26,710 bases of DNA, taken from assembly GCA_010015675.1 (NCBI GenBank), contig ML977056.1, forward strand, positions 1-26,710, given 5' to 3'. The translations under genes were made by a program, and so were the position numbers. This DNA comes from Byssothecium circinans. Taxonomy: Eukaryota; Ascomycota; Dothideomycetes; Pleosporales; Massarinaceae. Positions 1 to 11,500 of this stretch are shown in pieces (the first letter of the stretch is position 1; every line of letters starts with the position of its first letter). The notes under the pieces were generated by a model. It was given only the letters and a program-made list of their open reading frames with translations. It was not told the DNA's origin and did no database searches.

Positions 1-1462
1 GGCGCTCGTATCGCATATACCCCATATCAAGAAAGTGGTCAATAGAGTTGCGCAGGCGTAGGGCCCTTACAATCATATCGCGGGTAGAGTTCCATCGAGT
101 AGAATTATCGTGTCGCAGTGCCAATATCGGTGCAGGAGCTGTCGTATTCGGGTGCTCTGAGTGCCACATATCGATTTGGGCCTTGTTGAATCTCTGTGTT
201 CTGCCGGGAGAGCTGTGGATCCATTTAATAATATTGAATATGTGACCAATTGGCCCCTTCTCCCTCCACAACCTGACCTCCTCTTCAAGAGTTGCTGTAC
301 GAGCAAGCTGAGCGTCAAACATCTCATAGTCTTCGCCGAATAGAGCTTGTCGAGCAATAAGATTAATAATATGACCAGCACAGCGTAGTCTTCTCCACGG
401 AGAGTTGAGCCCTAGCTCACGGCAGAGCTCATCAACAGCGACGTCGTTTGACGAGGCATTGTCAAGTACAAAGTAGCCAACGCGGTCACGGATATTGTAG
501 TCGTCGATTACTTTGAGAGTATTTGCGCAGAGGTTTATACCACTATGAGTATCTGGCATCTCCGTCAAAGCAAGTAGTGTTGTTTGGCAGGCGCCACGGT
601 GATCCACCCAGTGAGCGGTTACACCATTCATAGCTTTACGACGACGAGAAGTCCATATATTAAACGAGAGATGTACTTTGCCGTAGGCTTCCGCGAGTAT
701 AAGTTTGATCTCCTGTTTGTGGTGATAGTACTCCTGTAGGACCCACCGTCGGAAGGTGCGGTTACTAGGAATCAACTCCCTCTGGGCAAAGTGTTGCAGG
801 CGAGCAAATATTTGCTTGAAGTGAGGACTATCAACTACCCGATACGGAATGTTCTCGTGAACAAGCCAGCAGAGGATGTCTCGCTCAAGGGTCTCAGGAC
901 TTAGTATGTCCAGAATAGTGTTTGCCACCTCTTGTTTATCCTTGTTGGTCATATCCACTACTTTCTCCAACGACTTAGTTGGTACTCCCAGATTGTTTTC
1001 AGCAACAAAGGTCTTCCAATGAGCTGATCGAAAGTGGCCCAGGACGCTAGCACCTCCGCGGGTAATAAGAAACTTGCAATTACCACTAGGAACTTCTAGG
1101 TAACACGTCTTACACAAGAAGTACTCCTCGTCAATAAGTTCGCCGTCTTTTGTACTGGTAGTACGTTGTATAGGGACTCCATACTTCCACCACCATGCTC
1201 GCGTTTTCTTACTGTATGAGAGCTTACGGCAACTAACGAGCTCAGGGTGTTCCCATACTACCCAGTCGTAGTCAAACGCGCCTTGAAAAACGCCTCTTGT
1301 GCCACCAAGAAGCACCTCTACACTCTCACTGTTTGTCTCTTGGAGTGATGTGGGCACAGGGATATCCGCAGTGTTGAGTTTAGTGAGCGAGCCAGCGCTC
1401 TCGTCCTCGAAAATCACCACTTAAGTACTCTCAGGAGTATTGAGAGAGTTGACGGAAGCCAT
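1..1462 (-). pseudogene. hAT-family transposase, nonsense-broken, C-terminus off the left edge
   Basis: A cut-and-paste hAT transposase. Reading from an ATG at 1462, the minus frame is open to position 1 except for one TAA at 1423-1421 (codon 14). No in-frame ATG follows until about 950, so the N-terminus is effectively cut off. A BED-type zinc finger is visible at about residues 117-148 (C-x2-C-x22-H-x4-H). The RNase-H-like core follows: the usual SFD-WTS strand reads SFNIWTS (AAT codon at 661-659), then FVLDNASSND and the RCAGHIINL block carrying the conserved Cys and His. The C-terminal dimerisation domain lies beyond the window. The Asp-to-Asn change and the stop codon both fit C-to-T changes at CpA, the context used by fungal repeat-induced point mutation (RIP). 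Family assignment is firm. That the copy is dead is inferred from the stop plus the changed Asp. No target-site duplication could be fixed. Confidence 0.88.
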
Positions 1463-1671
1463 AGTAATTAAATCAGGTGATAAAAGTATATTGTAGTTAA
1501 CAAAAACGTATTGCGCGGGATAATATGGGTGTATAGAGAGGTGGCGACGGGAGAGTTAACGTCTCTCGTGTATCAAAAAGCTGAAACACCGACGGCATCA
1601 TATTGAGCACGTGATAAGTAAATCACCAATCAAATACCACTATTTCGAATCAATACTCCTTAAAACACTAC

Positions 1672-1700
1672 GGAGGGATTCCGGAAGGAGGGATTCCGGA
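1672..1700. repeat. 15-bp tandem duplication
   Basis: GGAGGGATTCCGGA occurs at 1672-1685 and again at 1687-1700, one base apart. It lies between the two hAT pieces and may be a scar or filler at their junction. Confidence 0.75.
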
Positions 1701-1765
1701 GGTCGCGAAAGGAACTCCCTCTTTGCCTATCACTGACGCGCTCTCGATACCCCGTTCTCTCTTAA

Positions 1766-1933
1766 CTGGCCCTTGATATCTACTCTATTCCAGCTGCCTC
1801 GGCCGACTGTGAGAGGATCTTCAGCGAGCTCGGAGATCTACTTGGCGTACGACGGCTCAATATGAAGCCTGAGTTACTCAGCGCGTTGCAATCCATCCGA
1901 TCTTGGAGAAGGATAGGCCTCAAGGCCAAGTAA
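1766..1933 (+). mobile_element. hAT transposase C-terminal remnant
   Basis: This plus-strand frame follows a TAA at 1763-1765 and ends at TAA 1931-1933. It encodes about 55 residues of the hAT dimerisation domain: LALDIYSIPAASADCERIFS, then GDLLGVRRLNMKPELLSALQ and IRSWRR. The PAASADCERIFS block corresponds to the diagnostic P-x-S-x-x-x-E-R-x-F-S motif. Everything N-terminal is missing. It lies opposite in orientation to the transposase at 1-1462, so it belongs to a different element copy. A likely history is that the left element inserted into this one. Confidence 0.85.
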
Positions 1934-2110
1934 CCAATCAACTCTCAATCAATCTCAATCAACTCAACTTCGAGCTCCCATCTCATCAATCAACTCAACT
2001 CAATTTGAGCTCCGCTGCGCGGAGCTCAATCAATCTCAACTCAATCGGAGCTCTGCCAGGAACTCAATCAATCAACTTGAAAGGCGTTAGATTGATTGAT
2101 TGATTGATGA
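1934..2110. repeat. hAT subterminal TCAATCAA-type repeats
   Basis: A run of TCAATCAA and CAACTCAA words follows the hAT C-terminus directly. CAATCAATCAA at 2065-2075 faces TTGATTGATTG at 2092-2102 as an 11-bp inverted pair, and ATTG repeats continue to 2108. Arrays of short subterminal motifs are typical binding sites for hAT transposases, so this is probably the 3' noncoding end of the plus-strand element. Confidence 0.6.
2005..2029. repeat. perfect 11-bp inverted repeat
   Basis: TTGAGCTCCGC (2005-2015) and GCGGAGCTCAA (2019-2029) are perfect reverse complements separated by TGC. It lies within the subterminal repeat array and could form a tight hairpin. Confidence 0.85.
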
Positions 2111-2158
2111 CCAATCTGGTTTTGAGAGACTAAAGTGACTTAGTCAAGCCAGCCAGAC

Positions 2159-3675
2159 TTAGAGTAGCGGAAGACATAAGGAACGCGTACTAAGAATGGT
2201 GTAAGTTTCGTCTGTCTTCGGGTTTATGAGGCACAATGGCGTTCGCTGGCCAATGACGAGTTCCACATGAGGCTCAGGGAGGAAGTTCGACGAAAGCTTG
2301 CTTCCCTTCTCAAGCATCTTTCCGGGTGCCACGGAGTAGTGGAGTATTTGCATATAACCTGGTTTCCGTGGAAGGCGGATAACGTTTTCGTCTGCCTCGA
2401 TTCTGATCTCGTTCGGGAGTTTCTCGTGCATGAAGGCCTGTCGACTTGAGTGTGTTAATGGTTAATAGCCCGGCAGAGGCAAATATTTTGGAATATGGAA
2501 CCAAGAATTGATAACCACATACCAAGTCATGGTTTGCACAAACACCGATTTCGCGGTAATCCGGCATTTAAGGCTTTCGCTGAGTATTTTATCCGCACTA
2601 CTGCGCGCTGCATTCTTGGCGTATCGAAGAGCGAGTGCTGCTGCAAGCTGCTGGACTCGATGAACATCTGCCGCCTGGTAAGTTTTCGGCTTTTGTCGTG
2701 TCGATCCATGGTCTCCCTTACATGTTGGAGTAACCTTGGAGATTCGTATGAGAACCACGGCCCCGGTACTTGGCTTGAACAACATCATCTGCCAGGTCCT
2801 TCCTTGGTTTGGTATCACTTCCGCTACTAGCAGAGTTTCTTGAAGCCCTGTGCTGTGTAGTCAGCATACCCATGCCACAGCAAACCCTTGCGGCACGGCT
2901 TTTCTTCAAACTACACATACCCTTGAACTGCAGCTCCTTTTCGTGGGATTTTTCTACATTCTCGCAACAGCAGGTGAGCTTGAGATCCCTCATCTTCGCG
3001 TCCCAGCTGGCTTCTTGACTGAAGCAGGCGTCAGGGCAATCAAGGTAAACGGCCGATGGTTTAGACTTCCTGTTTCTCGGCTCTGTAAGTTCACTCTCCT
3101 CCACGCTGAACGTCCCCTCATTGGGGTCGCCTGGGTTCGAGGGAAATATCTCATCTGAGACAACAAACACGTCTCTAGAGATTCCGTCCAATCCCTCTTT
3201 CAAAACCTGGATGGGACTTGTATTCGGGATGTCCTTACTGATAACCCGCTTAGTCATGTTTCACATCTTTACGCGCAAATGAGACTTACAAGTGGTCAAA
3301 ATTCATTGTTAATAGCAGAGTATTTTGACACTCAAGCAAGCGATGCCTCCACGTCATGACTTCTTTTCTCCACTCTTCCACTGGCATTTGAGACTCTATA
3401 TTACTTTGGCTCCTCGACGCCGCACTTTTCTCGAGAAATTCCCGAACGCCAGCTAAAGCGCTGCGGTAGGCTTGGACAGCGGGCTTGAGTTCTGCACGGC
3501 CATTTCGTGCGGCGAAATCATGAAGCAGCGTACCCAACGACGCGATCTGTGCCTGGGGATCCGTTTTGTCCCTTGACTCGGGCGTCTCCAGCTCCCCTAG
3601 CAATCTAATCAAGCTCTCACACCAGACCATCAGGCTGTTGGCTTCCAAATTGTCCTGCTCGGGCGGGGTGGACAT
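2159..3675 (-). CDS. unrecognised four-exon gene, 437 aa
   Basis: I do not recognise this protein. Four open stretches join cleanly: exons 3675-3290, 3237-2921, 2847-2523 and 2444-2159. The coding total is 1314 nt, 438 codons including the stop. Introns are 52, 73 and 78 bp. Donors are GTAAGT, GTATGT and GTATGT, the branch-like words are ACTAAG, CTGAC and TTAAC, and acceptors end CAG, CAG and AAG. The N-terminal ~128 residues look helical and hydrophilic, with a leucine-rich stretch near residues 45-80. The middle is acidic then basic and contains a CCC cluster (LTCCCENVEKSHEK). The C-terminal ~190 residues mix helix and strand. No signal peptide or membrane segment is evident. It is divergent from the VIT-VWA gene at 4088. 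An upstream exon is possible (see 3689-3907). The exon structure is well supported; function is unknown. Confidence 0.7.
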
Positions 3676-3688
3676 AGTTAGTCGATGG

Positions 3689-3907
3689 TTACCGTACAGG
3701 ACACCAGTCTATTTTTAATCGCCTCAGGGAGAGGGCCTTATACTTCTGGCTTAAGAATGAGTCATTTTCTTCAGCATGAACAGAATGGGAAATCGGTATA
3801 GTAGGGTCCGCTAGTGGTGTCGTGCTCTGTGACTTCATTCGTTGTAATGCCAGAGTTTCCGGTGAGGGGGTTTCCGGTGAGGGATTTTGCTGCGAGCTGC
3901 ACAACAT
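3689..3907 (-). other. 72-codon open frame, possible upstream exon of the 2159-3675 gene
   Basis: An ATG-initiated minus frame contains the repeat NPSPETPSPETLAL and stops 13 bp before the ATG at 3675. A GTACGG donor just before its stop, a GACTAAC branch word and a CAG acceptor inside the next exon would give a 43-bp intron. That intron joins this frame in phase to the following gene at its eighth codon. The donor is weak and the intron near the lower size limit, so this is only an alternative N-terminus. Otherwise it is 5' leader. Confidence 0.25.
3856..3883. repeat. 15-bp period tandem repeat
   Basis: TTTCCGGTGAGGG occurs at 3856-3868 and 3871-3883. The period of 15 keeps reading frame, and on the minus strand it encodes the SPET/PSPET repeat. 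Confidence 0.8.
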
Positions 3908-4087
3908 GGTTGCCTGTAATTGGGCATCGGTGGCGAGCCTGGTTACAGCCTTCTCTCCCTATGCTTTATGGTTGATGGGTTCCGCCATCCGCCAGCCTTC
4001 GGGCTCACTTCATCTGTCCCTCCTACCTAGTCTTGACTCAAGTTCACCGATGAGATAACTTGCTACCACTTAACCCTCGCAGTCAAC

Positions 4088-7000
4088 ATGAACGATACGC
4101 GGCATAGGAAGAATAAACGCCTTGCCTCCGGGGTCCTTATCAAGGCTCTGCCAGATCCGAGCTTGGCGAAGCCGGATGTTATAATACGCGGCCCTTCCAG
4201 GGGGGCGATGCTCGGACTTGACATACCGCCAGCATACAACGCGTTTCCCTATTTCACACGCGCACTACATCCCCCGCGGACCCCTCAGCCGTTCTCAGAT
4301 GTCGGGTCGACATCGCCCTCGCGACGACCTTCTTCTGGACCAGCGTCTGCTCCAATACTATGTCTGCCCATGCTGAATGTGGCCGTGGATGTGACGGTCG
4401 GCGGGATGGTCGCGCACACGATGCTCAGGCAGACTTTCCACAACCCATCCAAGTTCGACATCCCTGAGGCCAAGCACACCTTCCCTCTGTACGATGGTGC
4501 CGTGATGACCTCTTTCGAGTGCACAATCAGCAACAAGACCATTCTCCGGGGCATCGTGAAACCCAGAGAGCAGGCGAAGCGCGAGTTTGAAAAGGCCACC
4601 AAGAAGGAGACGCCAGAAGTGGCCGCGCTGCTGGAGGAGCTGACCCCCGAGATCTTTGAGACCTCCCTAGGCCTCATTCCCGCTGGAGAGACGGTGGAGA
4701 TCAAACTAACATACGTACGCGAACTGAAGGTCATCATCATGGAGGGAAAAAAGGCCGAAGGGCTCGCCCTGATCATCCCAACGTCCATCGCACCACGGTA
4801 CGGCGGTCCTGGGGCGCGTCTCTCCCTTCCGCAGCTTGATCGTGACAAACTCGACATCTGGATCCGAGTTGTCGACAACGGCACCATCAACACGAAGGGC
4901 TGCCACGCCGAGTTGGGTCACGACGTCGACTATAAGGAAACCGAGAATGTCGCCAAAGCCGTTGTCGCGAGCGCGGCGGAGCTGAAGGGGCCGGGCCGAG
5001 CGGGCCGTGGCTCGGCGCCCAAGACCCAGTCGGTATGGCACTACGGATCTCGATCATCGGTGCTTAAGAAGGACTTTGTGTTCATCATCCAGTTGCTGCC
5101 AGACCACCAGCTGCGCTCGCGCGTGGTCCTCACACCAGCCACCGACGACAACAGCCATGCGGCGTTGATGCTCAACTTCCGGCCTAGCGATGTATTTGGC
5201 AACGCCATCCAGCCAAAGTCCTTTACCGGCGAAATCATCTTTCTGCTGGATTGCTCTGCTTCCATGGGATGGACCCAGCACGGAACGAACGAGCTCAAGA
5301 TGGACGTCATGCGCGAGGCCATGCAACTCGTCCTGGCGGCGCTGCCGACCACCTGCGCCTTCAACATGTTGGTATTCGGCGATGAGGTGCGCGGCTGCTG
5401 GATGGAATCTCGGCCGTACAACGAGGCTGCCAACCGCGACGAAGCCAAGAAATTTGTCTCCCAGGTTGCCGCCACCATGGAGGCACCCAGATCCGGCTGG
5501 CCTTGTCGGCGGCGGTGGACAACCGCGCCCAGAGGCTCTCGTCGACACAGATCATCCTCATCACAGACGGCGAGGTGGAGAGCGAGCCCGGGGACCCGAT
5601 CTTGCAGTTCGTGGCGAAGACGCGGCAGGAGTTGCGCGACCAGGTGCGCTTCTTCACGCTGGGCATCGGGGACAGCGTATCCCACCGGATGGTGGAGAGT
5701 ATCGCCGCGCTGGGCGGCGGGTACTGCGACGTGGTTGATGTAGTGGAGAAACCGCAATGGCAGGGCCGGCTCAACCGCATGCTACGCGCCGCCATGGAAC
5801 CGGACAGCTGGACGTGCGAGGCTGACCTGGGCTCAGGCTTCGAGAAGCGTAGCTTGATGACATTCCGATTTGGGACCGACAAGCTCGAGGACATAGTCAA
5901 GGTCCCCTATCACTATGTCCAGGGTCCTTGCCCGATCCCTCCGCTGCACCCCTACAGCTACAAGTCCGTCTTCTTCCTCCTAGCCGCGGGCAGCACACCG
6001 CCGAGTGAGGTGATATTGAAAACCACCACGCCGGGCGCCAAGAACAAAACGTACCGCCTACCGGTGGAGACGGCCAGCATCAGGGCGGGCACCATCCACC
6101 ACCTTGCCACCAAAGCGGTCCTTACTAACCTGGAGGATGAGACTAAGCGAGAAGGCGTGGAACCCGACGCGGCGCGCGCGAATGCCGAGCATCTAGGTGT
6201 CAAGTACTCTATTGCTAGCAAGTGGACGAGCTTTGTAGCCGTGCCGCAAGACGTCGCCAGCAAGGACGATGAGACGGCGGCTGAGGCGCGCGAGATAGAT
6301 GTCTACAAGAGTATCGCCAAGGCGGTCAACTTGGAACAGCTACTTAAGCTTGACGATGACAGCAATAGCGATGACGATGAGGTCCGCAATTGCGACTCAG
6401 GTTCCGAGGTGGAAGCCGGTTGCTCTATTCGTCGTCGTCGTTGCGATTTCGAGGAAGACGGTTACGCTACAGGCGACGACGACCCCCGCGGTTGCCAATC
6501 AGGTTCCGAGGTGGAAGCCGATTACTTTCAATGCGCAAACCGGTATATAGGCCCCCCCTTAAAGAGCTACGAGACAGATGACGACGAGGAGAAGAAGAAA
6601 CAGGAGGAGGGGATGGGGAGGGGGATGCATTCGAAGCTGTCCAAGTTTGGCTTCCAAGACAATCAAATCCAATTTAAGGCGAAGGCGTCCTATGCTCGCA
6701 ACAGACTGTCCTGCGCAAGATTCCCGGTGAATCCCCGACGCCCCTCTTTCTGGGCGGGGCTGATACTCCCCCGTTCAGCCGCCGGTGAACCCCAGGACGT
6801 TCCCGACAGCGACGGCGACGAATATGAGTACGATGACGAGGATAGCGGGTACGTGCCTGCCGCCGAAGGGCTCCTCACTTGGCAGGACGCCGTGGGATGC
6901 CAGGGCAAGGAGGATGCCGCCTTCCACCTCCATGACGTGGTGCGCATACGGCTGCGGCTGCACTTCTGTGCTCGCGCTTCCGAGGCCGCGAGCCACGAGC

Positions 7001-7587
7001 TTCGGCGCATGTTTCCCCAGGCGCCGCCGCTGGTAGGGAAGGGACACGAGGTCCACGAGGCCAGTGAAGCACGCACGCCCCTGACCGAAGAGATCCTCGT
7101 CGATACGCTCTTAATGATCGTCTACTTCCGCACGCACCTGGCCACCGAGGAGAGCACCTGGGACCTGATCATGGACAAGGCCGAGGCCACGGCGCTGTCA
7201 GGGCTGGGGCTCGACGAGGACACAGAGGAGCGACTGGCGCCGGTGTACGAGCTTCGGCTGCTATCCGCCGAGCACGCACACTTTGAACGAGCCGTTAAGG
7301 AGGTGTGGACGGGCCGCAGGAAGACGAGTTCGAGTGGCCAGCGCCCTACGCCGGCAGTTAAGATGTGTCCAGCCTGCAACAAGACATTCAACGGGGAGGA
7401 CGAGATGAAGACAGGCGAGATGTCATTCAAGTGCTTGTCCGACGCGTGCTACCTTGGTGAGGAGGGCCGAAAGGAGTGGGACACTTGGGACCGGTTTTGG
7501 GGCCACCAGCAAGAAAGTAGTCACATGCTGTGTCCCAAGGGAGGGAGTCTCGTGGACGAGGTTGAGGAGGACCTAGTCAAAGAGTAA
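4088..7587 (+). CDS. VIT + VWA domain protein, with one frameshift in VWA
   Basis: This is the fungal version of the inter-alpha-trypsin-inhibitor heavy-chain architecture. The VIT domain covers about residues 95-215. The VWA domain starts near residue 380 with a MIDAS DxSxS motif, LLDCSASMG (Asp388, Ser390, Ser392), and continues with ILITDGEVE after the break. The frame opened at 4088 stays coding to about 5477. The downstream coding frame resumes at 5482 and runs to 7587, so one base has been lost around ATGGAGGC (5477-5484); a family-like Gly-Gly-Thr is expected there. The combined length would be about 1166 aa. The C-terminal half has an acidic low-complexity stretch, a KEVW-type helical region and a Cys-rich end (CPACNKTF, later Cys and His) that may bind zinc. 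No signal peptide is seen, so the protein is probably intracellular. No GT-AG intron of plausible length fits the junction. It is either an assembly error or a recent pseudogene. Confidence 0.85.
6397..6520 (+). repeat. 22-bp in-frame direct repeat in the acidic region
   Basis: TCAGGTTCCGAGGTGGAAGC plus CG occurs at 6397-6418 and 6499-6520, 102 bp (34 codons) apart. Both copies encode SGSEVEA in the VIT-VWA protein. It looks like an internal duplication of a disordered acidic segment. Confidence 0.85.
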
Positions 7588-8540
7588 TGCGTTTGGTGTG
7601 CTGAGGTCGGATTTATCAAACGAAGCTTTACCAAGTTCAGTTTAGTTTTGAAATCAACATTCCAGGGATAATCCCAGCAAACTACTTGTTCCAAGACTTC
7701 CTCTTCCCCTTGTTTCTACTGCTTCTTAGAGACTGCTTTCGTGGGGAGTGGTTATTCGTTAACATACGTCTCTAGCGCTTAAACCGAGTAAGGTTGGAGT
7801 CACCTCCGAGCTCCTCACAGCCATTCTTCGGGAGCGATGAAGCTCTGCCACAGCACCTACGAGACTCGCCGGCGCATGACTCCGTACTATGGAGAGTGCG
7901 ACCAGTTATTCAGTTACGATGAGGCGCTTCACCGCTCCCGTCAACCCCGCGTCCTTCACTACTTGCACCCAGTCAAGTGATCTCACTTCATCTTCCACTA
8001 CGCCATCACTACCCTCACAAACCTATCGCGGCTGAAGGAGGTATTGTTTGTCAGTATCAAGGGTACTATTCGACTTTACTTGCTGTCAAGCTTGTAAATA
8101 TTACTAACGTAAAGCACCATCGAGCCGGCCATTTTCGCGCAACCAAAAGCATCCAGGAAACAACATACTTCCCGTACAGCGGAACCAAGCAGCAGGAACC
8201 CGGGTGTCGGGTATTATACGATCAAGGATGAGAATCCTACAGGTAGATGTGCATCCTGGGCTGTTGTGACTCGGAAAGGCTTAATCCAACGTCCAAAAAA
8301 AAAAAAAAGGTTCAATTTAACGACTCTATGTAAGGAACTAACTGCAGCTCTTCTCCGTAACATTAAAAGGGGGGGGGGAATTCATGTTTTTTTTTTACCC
8401 GCCGACAGAAAAACAGCGGCCCCTCCCAGCTCCAGTCCTTCCACTCCGGACATCTCCATAATCATTACCCAAGAGACTAACTAAACGCCGAAGTCCCCGG
8501 ATTGTGGTGTGGAAATGAACGAATCCCATCCCCATTTCCC
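7588..8540. other. intergenic region with homopolymer runs
   Basis: No convincing gene lies between the convergent 3' ends of the VIT-VWA gene and the PKS. It holds A14 (8295-8308), G10 (8369-8378) and T10 (8387-8396). Short open frames here have no protein-like composition. Confidence 0.6.
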
Positions 8541-11500
8541 TCAAGCCTTCTCCTCAACCAAACTCTTCAACACCAAGCCCCCAAGATCCGCAATACTCAA
8601 TGCCTCATCCAGCAACGTCATAAGCGGAATCGCAGCCTTAAACGCGCTTACCAACCAACTCCTCAACTCCACCGCGCTCAAGCTATCCACACCGTACTCC
8701 GCAACCGATTTCTTGGGATCGAAACTCTCTTCCGGCAGATATCGCAGCGCCGCGATCCTTTCGATAATCGCCTGAGTGATCAACTTGCCCGCCTCTTCGA
8801 GGTCCGAAGTCGCGACAGCCTCGTGGGCCGCCAGCACAATAGCCGGCGTCTCCGGCTCGGCGGAGCCGGAGGTCGACTCTGAGGAGGAGTTAGAGAGCTC
8901 GTCCAGAATGGCTCTGTTCACGAGAGCGAATTTGCGGTCGGTGCGCCAGCGGGGAGCTTCGGCGTTGGCTTGGTGCTTCTGCGCTTCCTTGGAGAGTTTG
9001 TAAGGGTCGAGGCAGGTTGTTACCTGCGCGGCGGCGAGCGGGTCGAAGTGCATCCAGTCCTGCTTCGCGGGAGATGCGGGTTGCTCTAAGAAAGCGGCTT
9101 CGAGAAGACGCAGGAAGCCTAGCTCGCCGGTGCCGTAGAGGTCGTTGCGGGAAATCATGTTGCGCGTCACGTCGGTTTGACCGACGCCGATCTCGGTGAT
9201 TAGACCAAAGGCTAGGGCGACGGCGGGAAGGCCGAGCGAGCGGCGGTAGCGGGCGAATGCGTCCATGAAACTGTTGGCTGCGCAGTATGCTGCTTGAGTG
9301 GGGAGCGCGACGACGGCTTCGTAGGAGGAGGTCATGAAGAAGAAGTCGAGAGGTAGCTTGTAAGCCAGTGAGGCGGCGTGAAGATTTTGCGTTCCGGTCA
9401 CTTTTGCGGATAGTCCGAGAGACCATTGGGCGTGCGTGAGCTTCTCGTAGGTTGTGTCGCTGAAGGTAACGGCTACATGAAGTATCCCTTTTATGGGGGT
9501 GTTGGGGTTGGTGGCGAGCATGGATTCGATGGCGTTGTTGACGGATATGGAGGAGGTGATGTCGCACTTCATGAGCGTAATGCGGATACCTCGTTTGGAG
9601 AGACCATCGATCATACTGGCAGCCCGGGAATTTGGTGCACCGCTGCGGGACCAGACAGTGATGTTACGGGCACCGTGTTCCACCATCCACTGGAGGATGG
9701 CACGACCGAGACCTCCAAGGCCGCCGACTATGATGTACTCGGCCTTAGGGTCAAAAGAAGCTTGGGGCTGGGGAGGCAGAACCTGCGAACGGTTAGATAC
9801 CTATTGAAGAACAACATTCGGAGTGGCATACCTTGACTGTAGACGCCTCCTCGAACGTAACAATGACCTGTTCGCCATGGGTATCTTGAGAAAGATGAGC
9901 CAGAGCGTGTTCGATCTCGGAGATGTTGAAGCGCTTCATGGACGTAGAGGGGCTAATGGGGATTTGGCGAAGCAGATCACCGGTTTCTTGCAAAAGCCTG
10001 TGATTCCGGTCAGTATCAACCATTCATATGCCATAACAGAGGCGACTTACTGGGCAGCAAATTCGGGATCTTCGGAGAGCAGCGCTTCCAGGTCAAACGA
10101 TGCGAAGGTAGCGCTGCGGGAAGCTACGCTGGCGGAGAGTGGGCTAGCGTGCTGTGCGTCGACCTTGCCGATATTGACAAATCGGCCACGACGTGCGAGG
10201 AATTGCGATATATTGTCGGCAACAGGCTCGGTAGATATATTGACGATGACGTTGAAGCCCTTGCTGTGAGTAGCAACCTTGAGCTTCTCCTCGTCAATAT
10301 GTGAGTTGATAGCTACTACTGCTTCAGCTCCCAAGTATCGTGCGCCTTGAACAATAGCGGATCCAACGTTCTGATCGTCTTCACTATCTGTTATCACCAG
10401 CACCTTCTCCTTGGGTTGCAAGTGGCCTAGATGCTGGAGGGCATAGACGGCAGTGCAGAAAGGAATCGGCAACGAGGACAAGTGCGCCAGGTCGTCGGAT
10501 GGGTCGGCAAGTTGTGCCATGGCAGCAGGCAGGCGTGTGAGTGTGGAGAAATTGCAGTCAGCCATGGCATACACACGATCTCCAGGCTTGAAGTTGGAGA
10601 TGCCTGATCCACAGCGAGTAACAACACCAGATACTTGTCGGCTGAAATGGGCTGCATCGGTCCGTCCAGTACAGGCAGCCCAGTCATCCTTACCAAGTGT
10701 GACGGCCGCGGTCTTGATCTCGATGAAGTCTTCCGGTAGCGCTTCACGGCTTGTCGAGTCTTGATGGAAGAAGAGCGAGCTGAGGATTCCAGGGGTCTCA
10801 AAGGTGGCTACCAGCGGCCCCTGGGAACCAAGGGAGGCTTCGATCAGGTCTGGAGATGTAGTATGCATGGCTCTGTAGCGCTGGTTCATGTCGGTATCGT
10901 AGACCAGTCGGGGTATGTATGCGACCTCATTCTGAAGGGCGTGTTCGTGCTCCGTGTCACCTTGGTGGAGAGCATGTTCGCGATCCGCAATAATTTTGGC
11001 TGCCGTGTCTTTGCTGCTGCCCTCATCGACATGTACGATTCCGAAGTTTGACTCTGGGTGCTCGGTGATGAGCATACGGATGAGACCTGTCGCTATGTGC
11101 GCTTCGGGATTCTTGCCAGTCAGGACGTCCTGCTCGGTGACCCACAAAAGAGAAGAGGCACGTTGGACTATCGACTTGATTCGCAGGTAGTCATCTTCTG
11201 TTGTATCGGCGAGGGTGAGACGCTTGAGGTCTGCAACAAAGATGACGCGATGGCGCCGGTCATGCGGAAGCTCGCAGCTTTGGAGGGGACTGACGACAGC
11301 ATCAATCGCCTTGGTGCGGAGTTGGGAGACAACCGCATTCACGATTGCATCCTGATCCTCGCCATGTACAATGTACACTGTGCCGTCCTTAGCTGGGGGC
11401 TCTTGCGTAGCCTGGTCATCTACAGCTGTCGCCACGATGGTTGCCTTCCCTTCACCATCGTTCAGCTCAACGTACTGAGACGAAAAGCCCGAGGATTGGA

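Noticed and set aside
5461..5490. A GT...AG intron to explain the VIT-VWA frame change
   Set aside because: The only available pair gives about 26 bp, too short for a fungal spliceosomal intron.
5041..5757. Long minus-strand open frames opposite the VIT-VWA gene
   Set aside because: They mirror high-GC coding sequence whose plus-strand translation shows real VIT and VWA motifs; the minus translations show none.
6690..7076. Minus frames across the acidic region of the VIT-VWA gene
   Set aside because: They are shadows of the plus-strand coding frame in GC-rich sequence.
8295..8396. A14, G10 and T10 runs as a regulatory or structural element
   Set aside because: Simple homopolymers in an intergenic gap; no further structure links them.
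9426..9836. Plus-strand frame of 136 codons over the PKS KR region
   Set aside because: Shadow of the KR domain on the minus strand, which has full catalytic residues.
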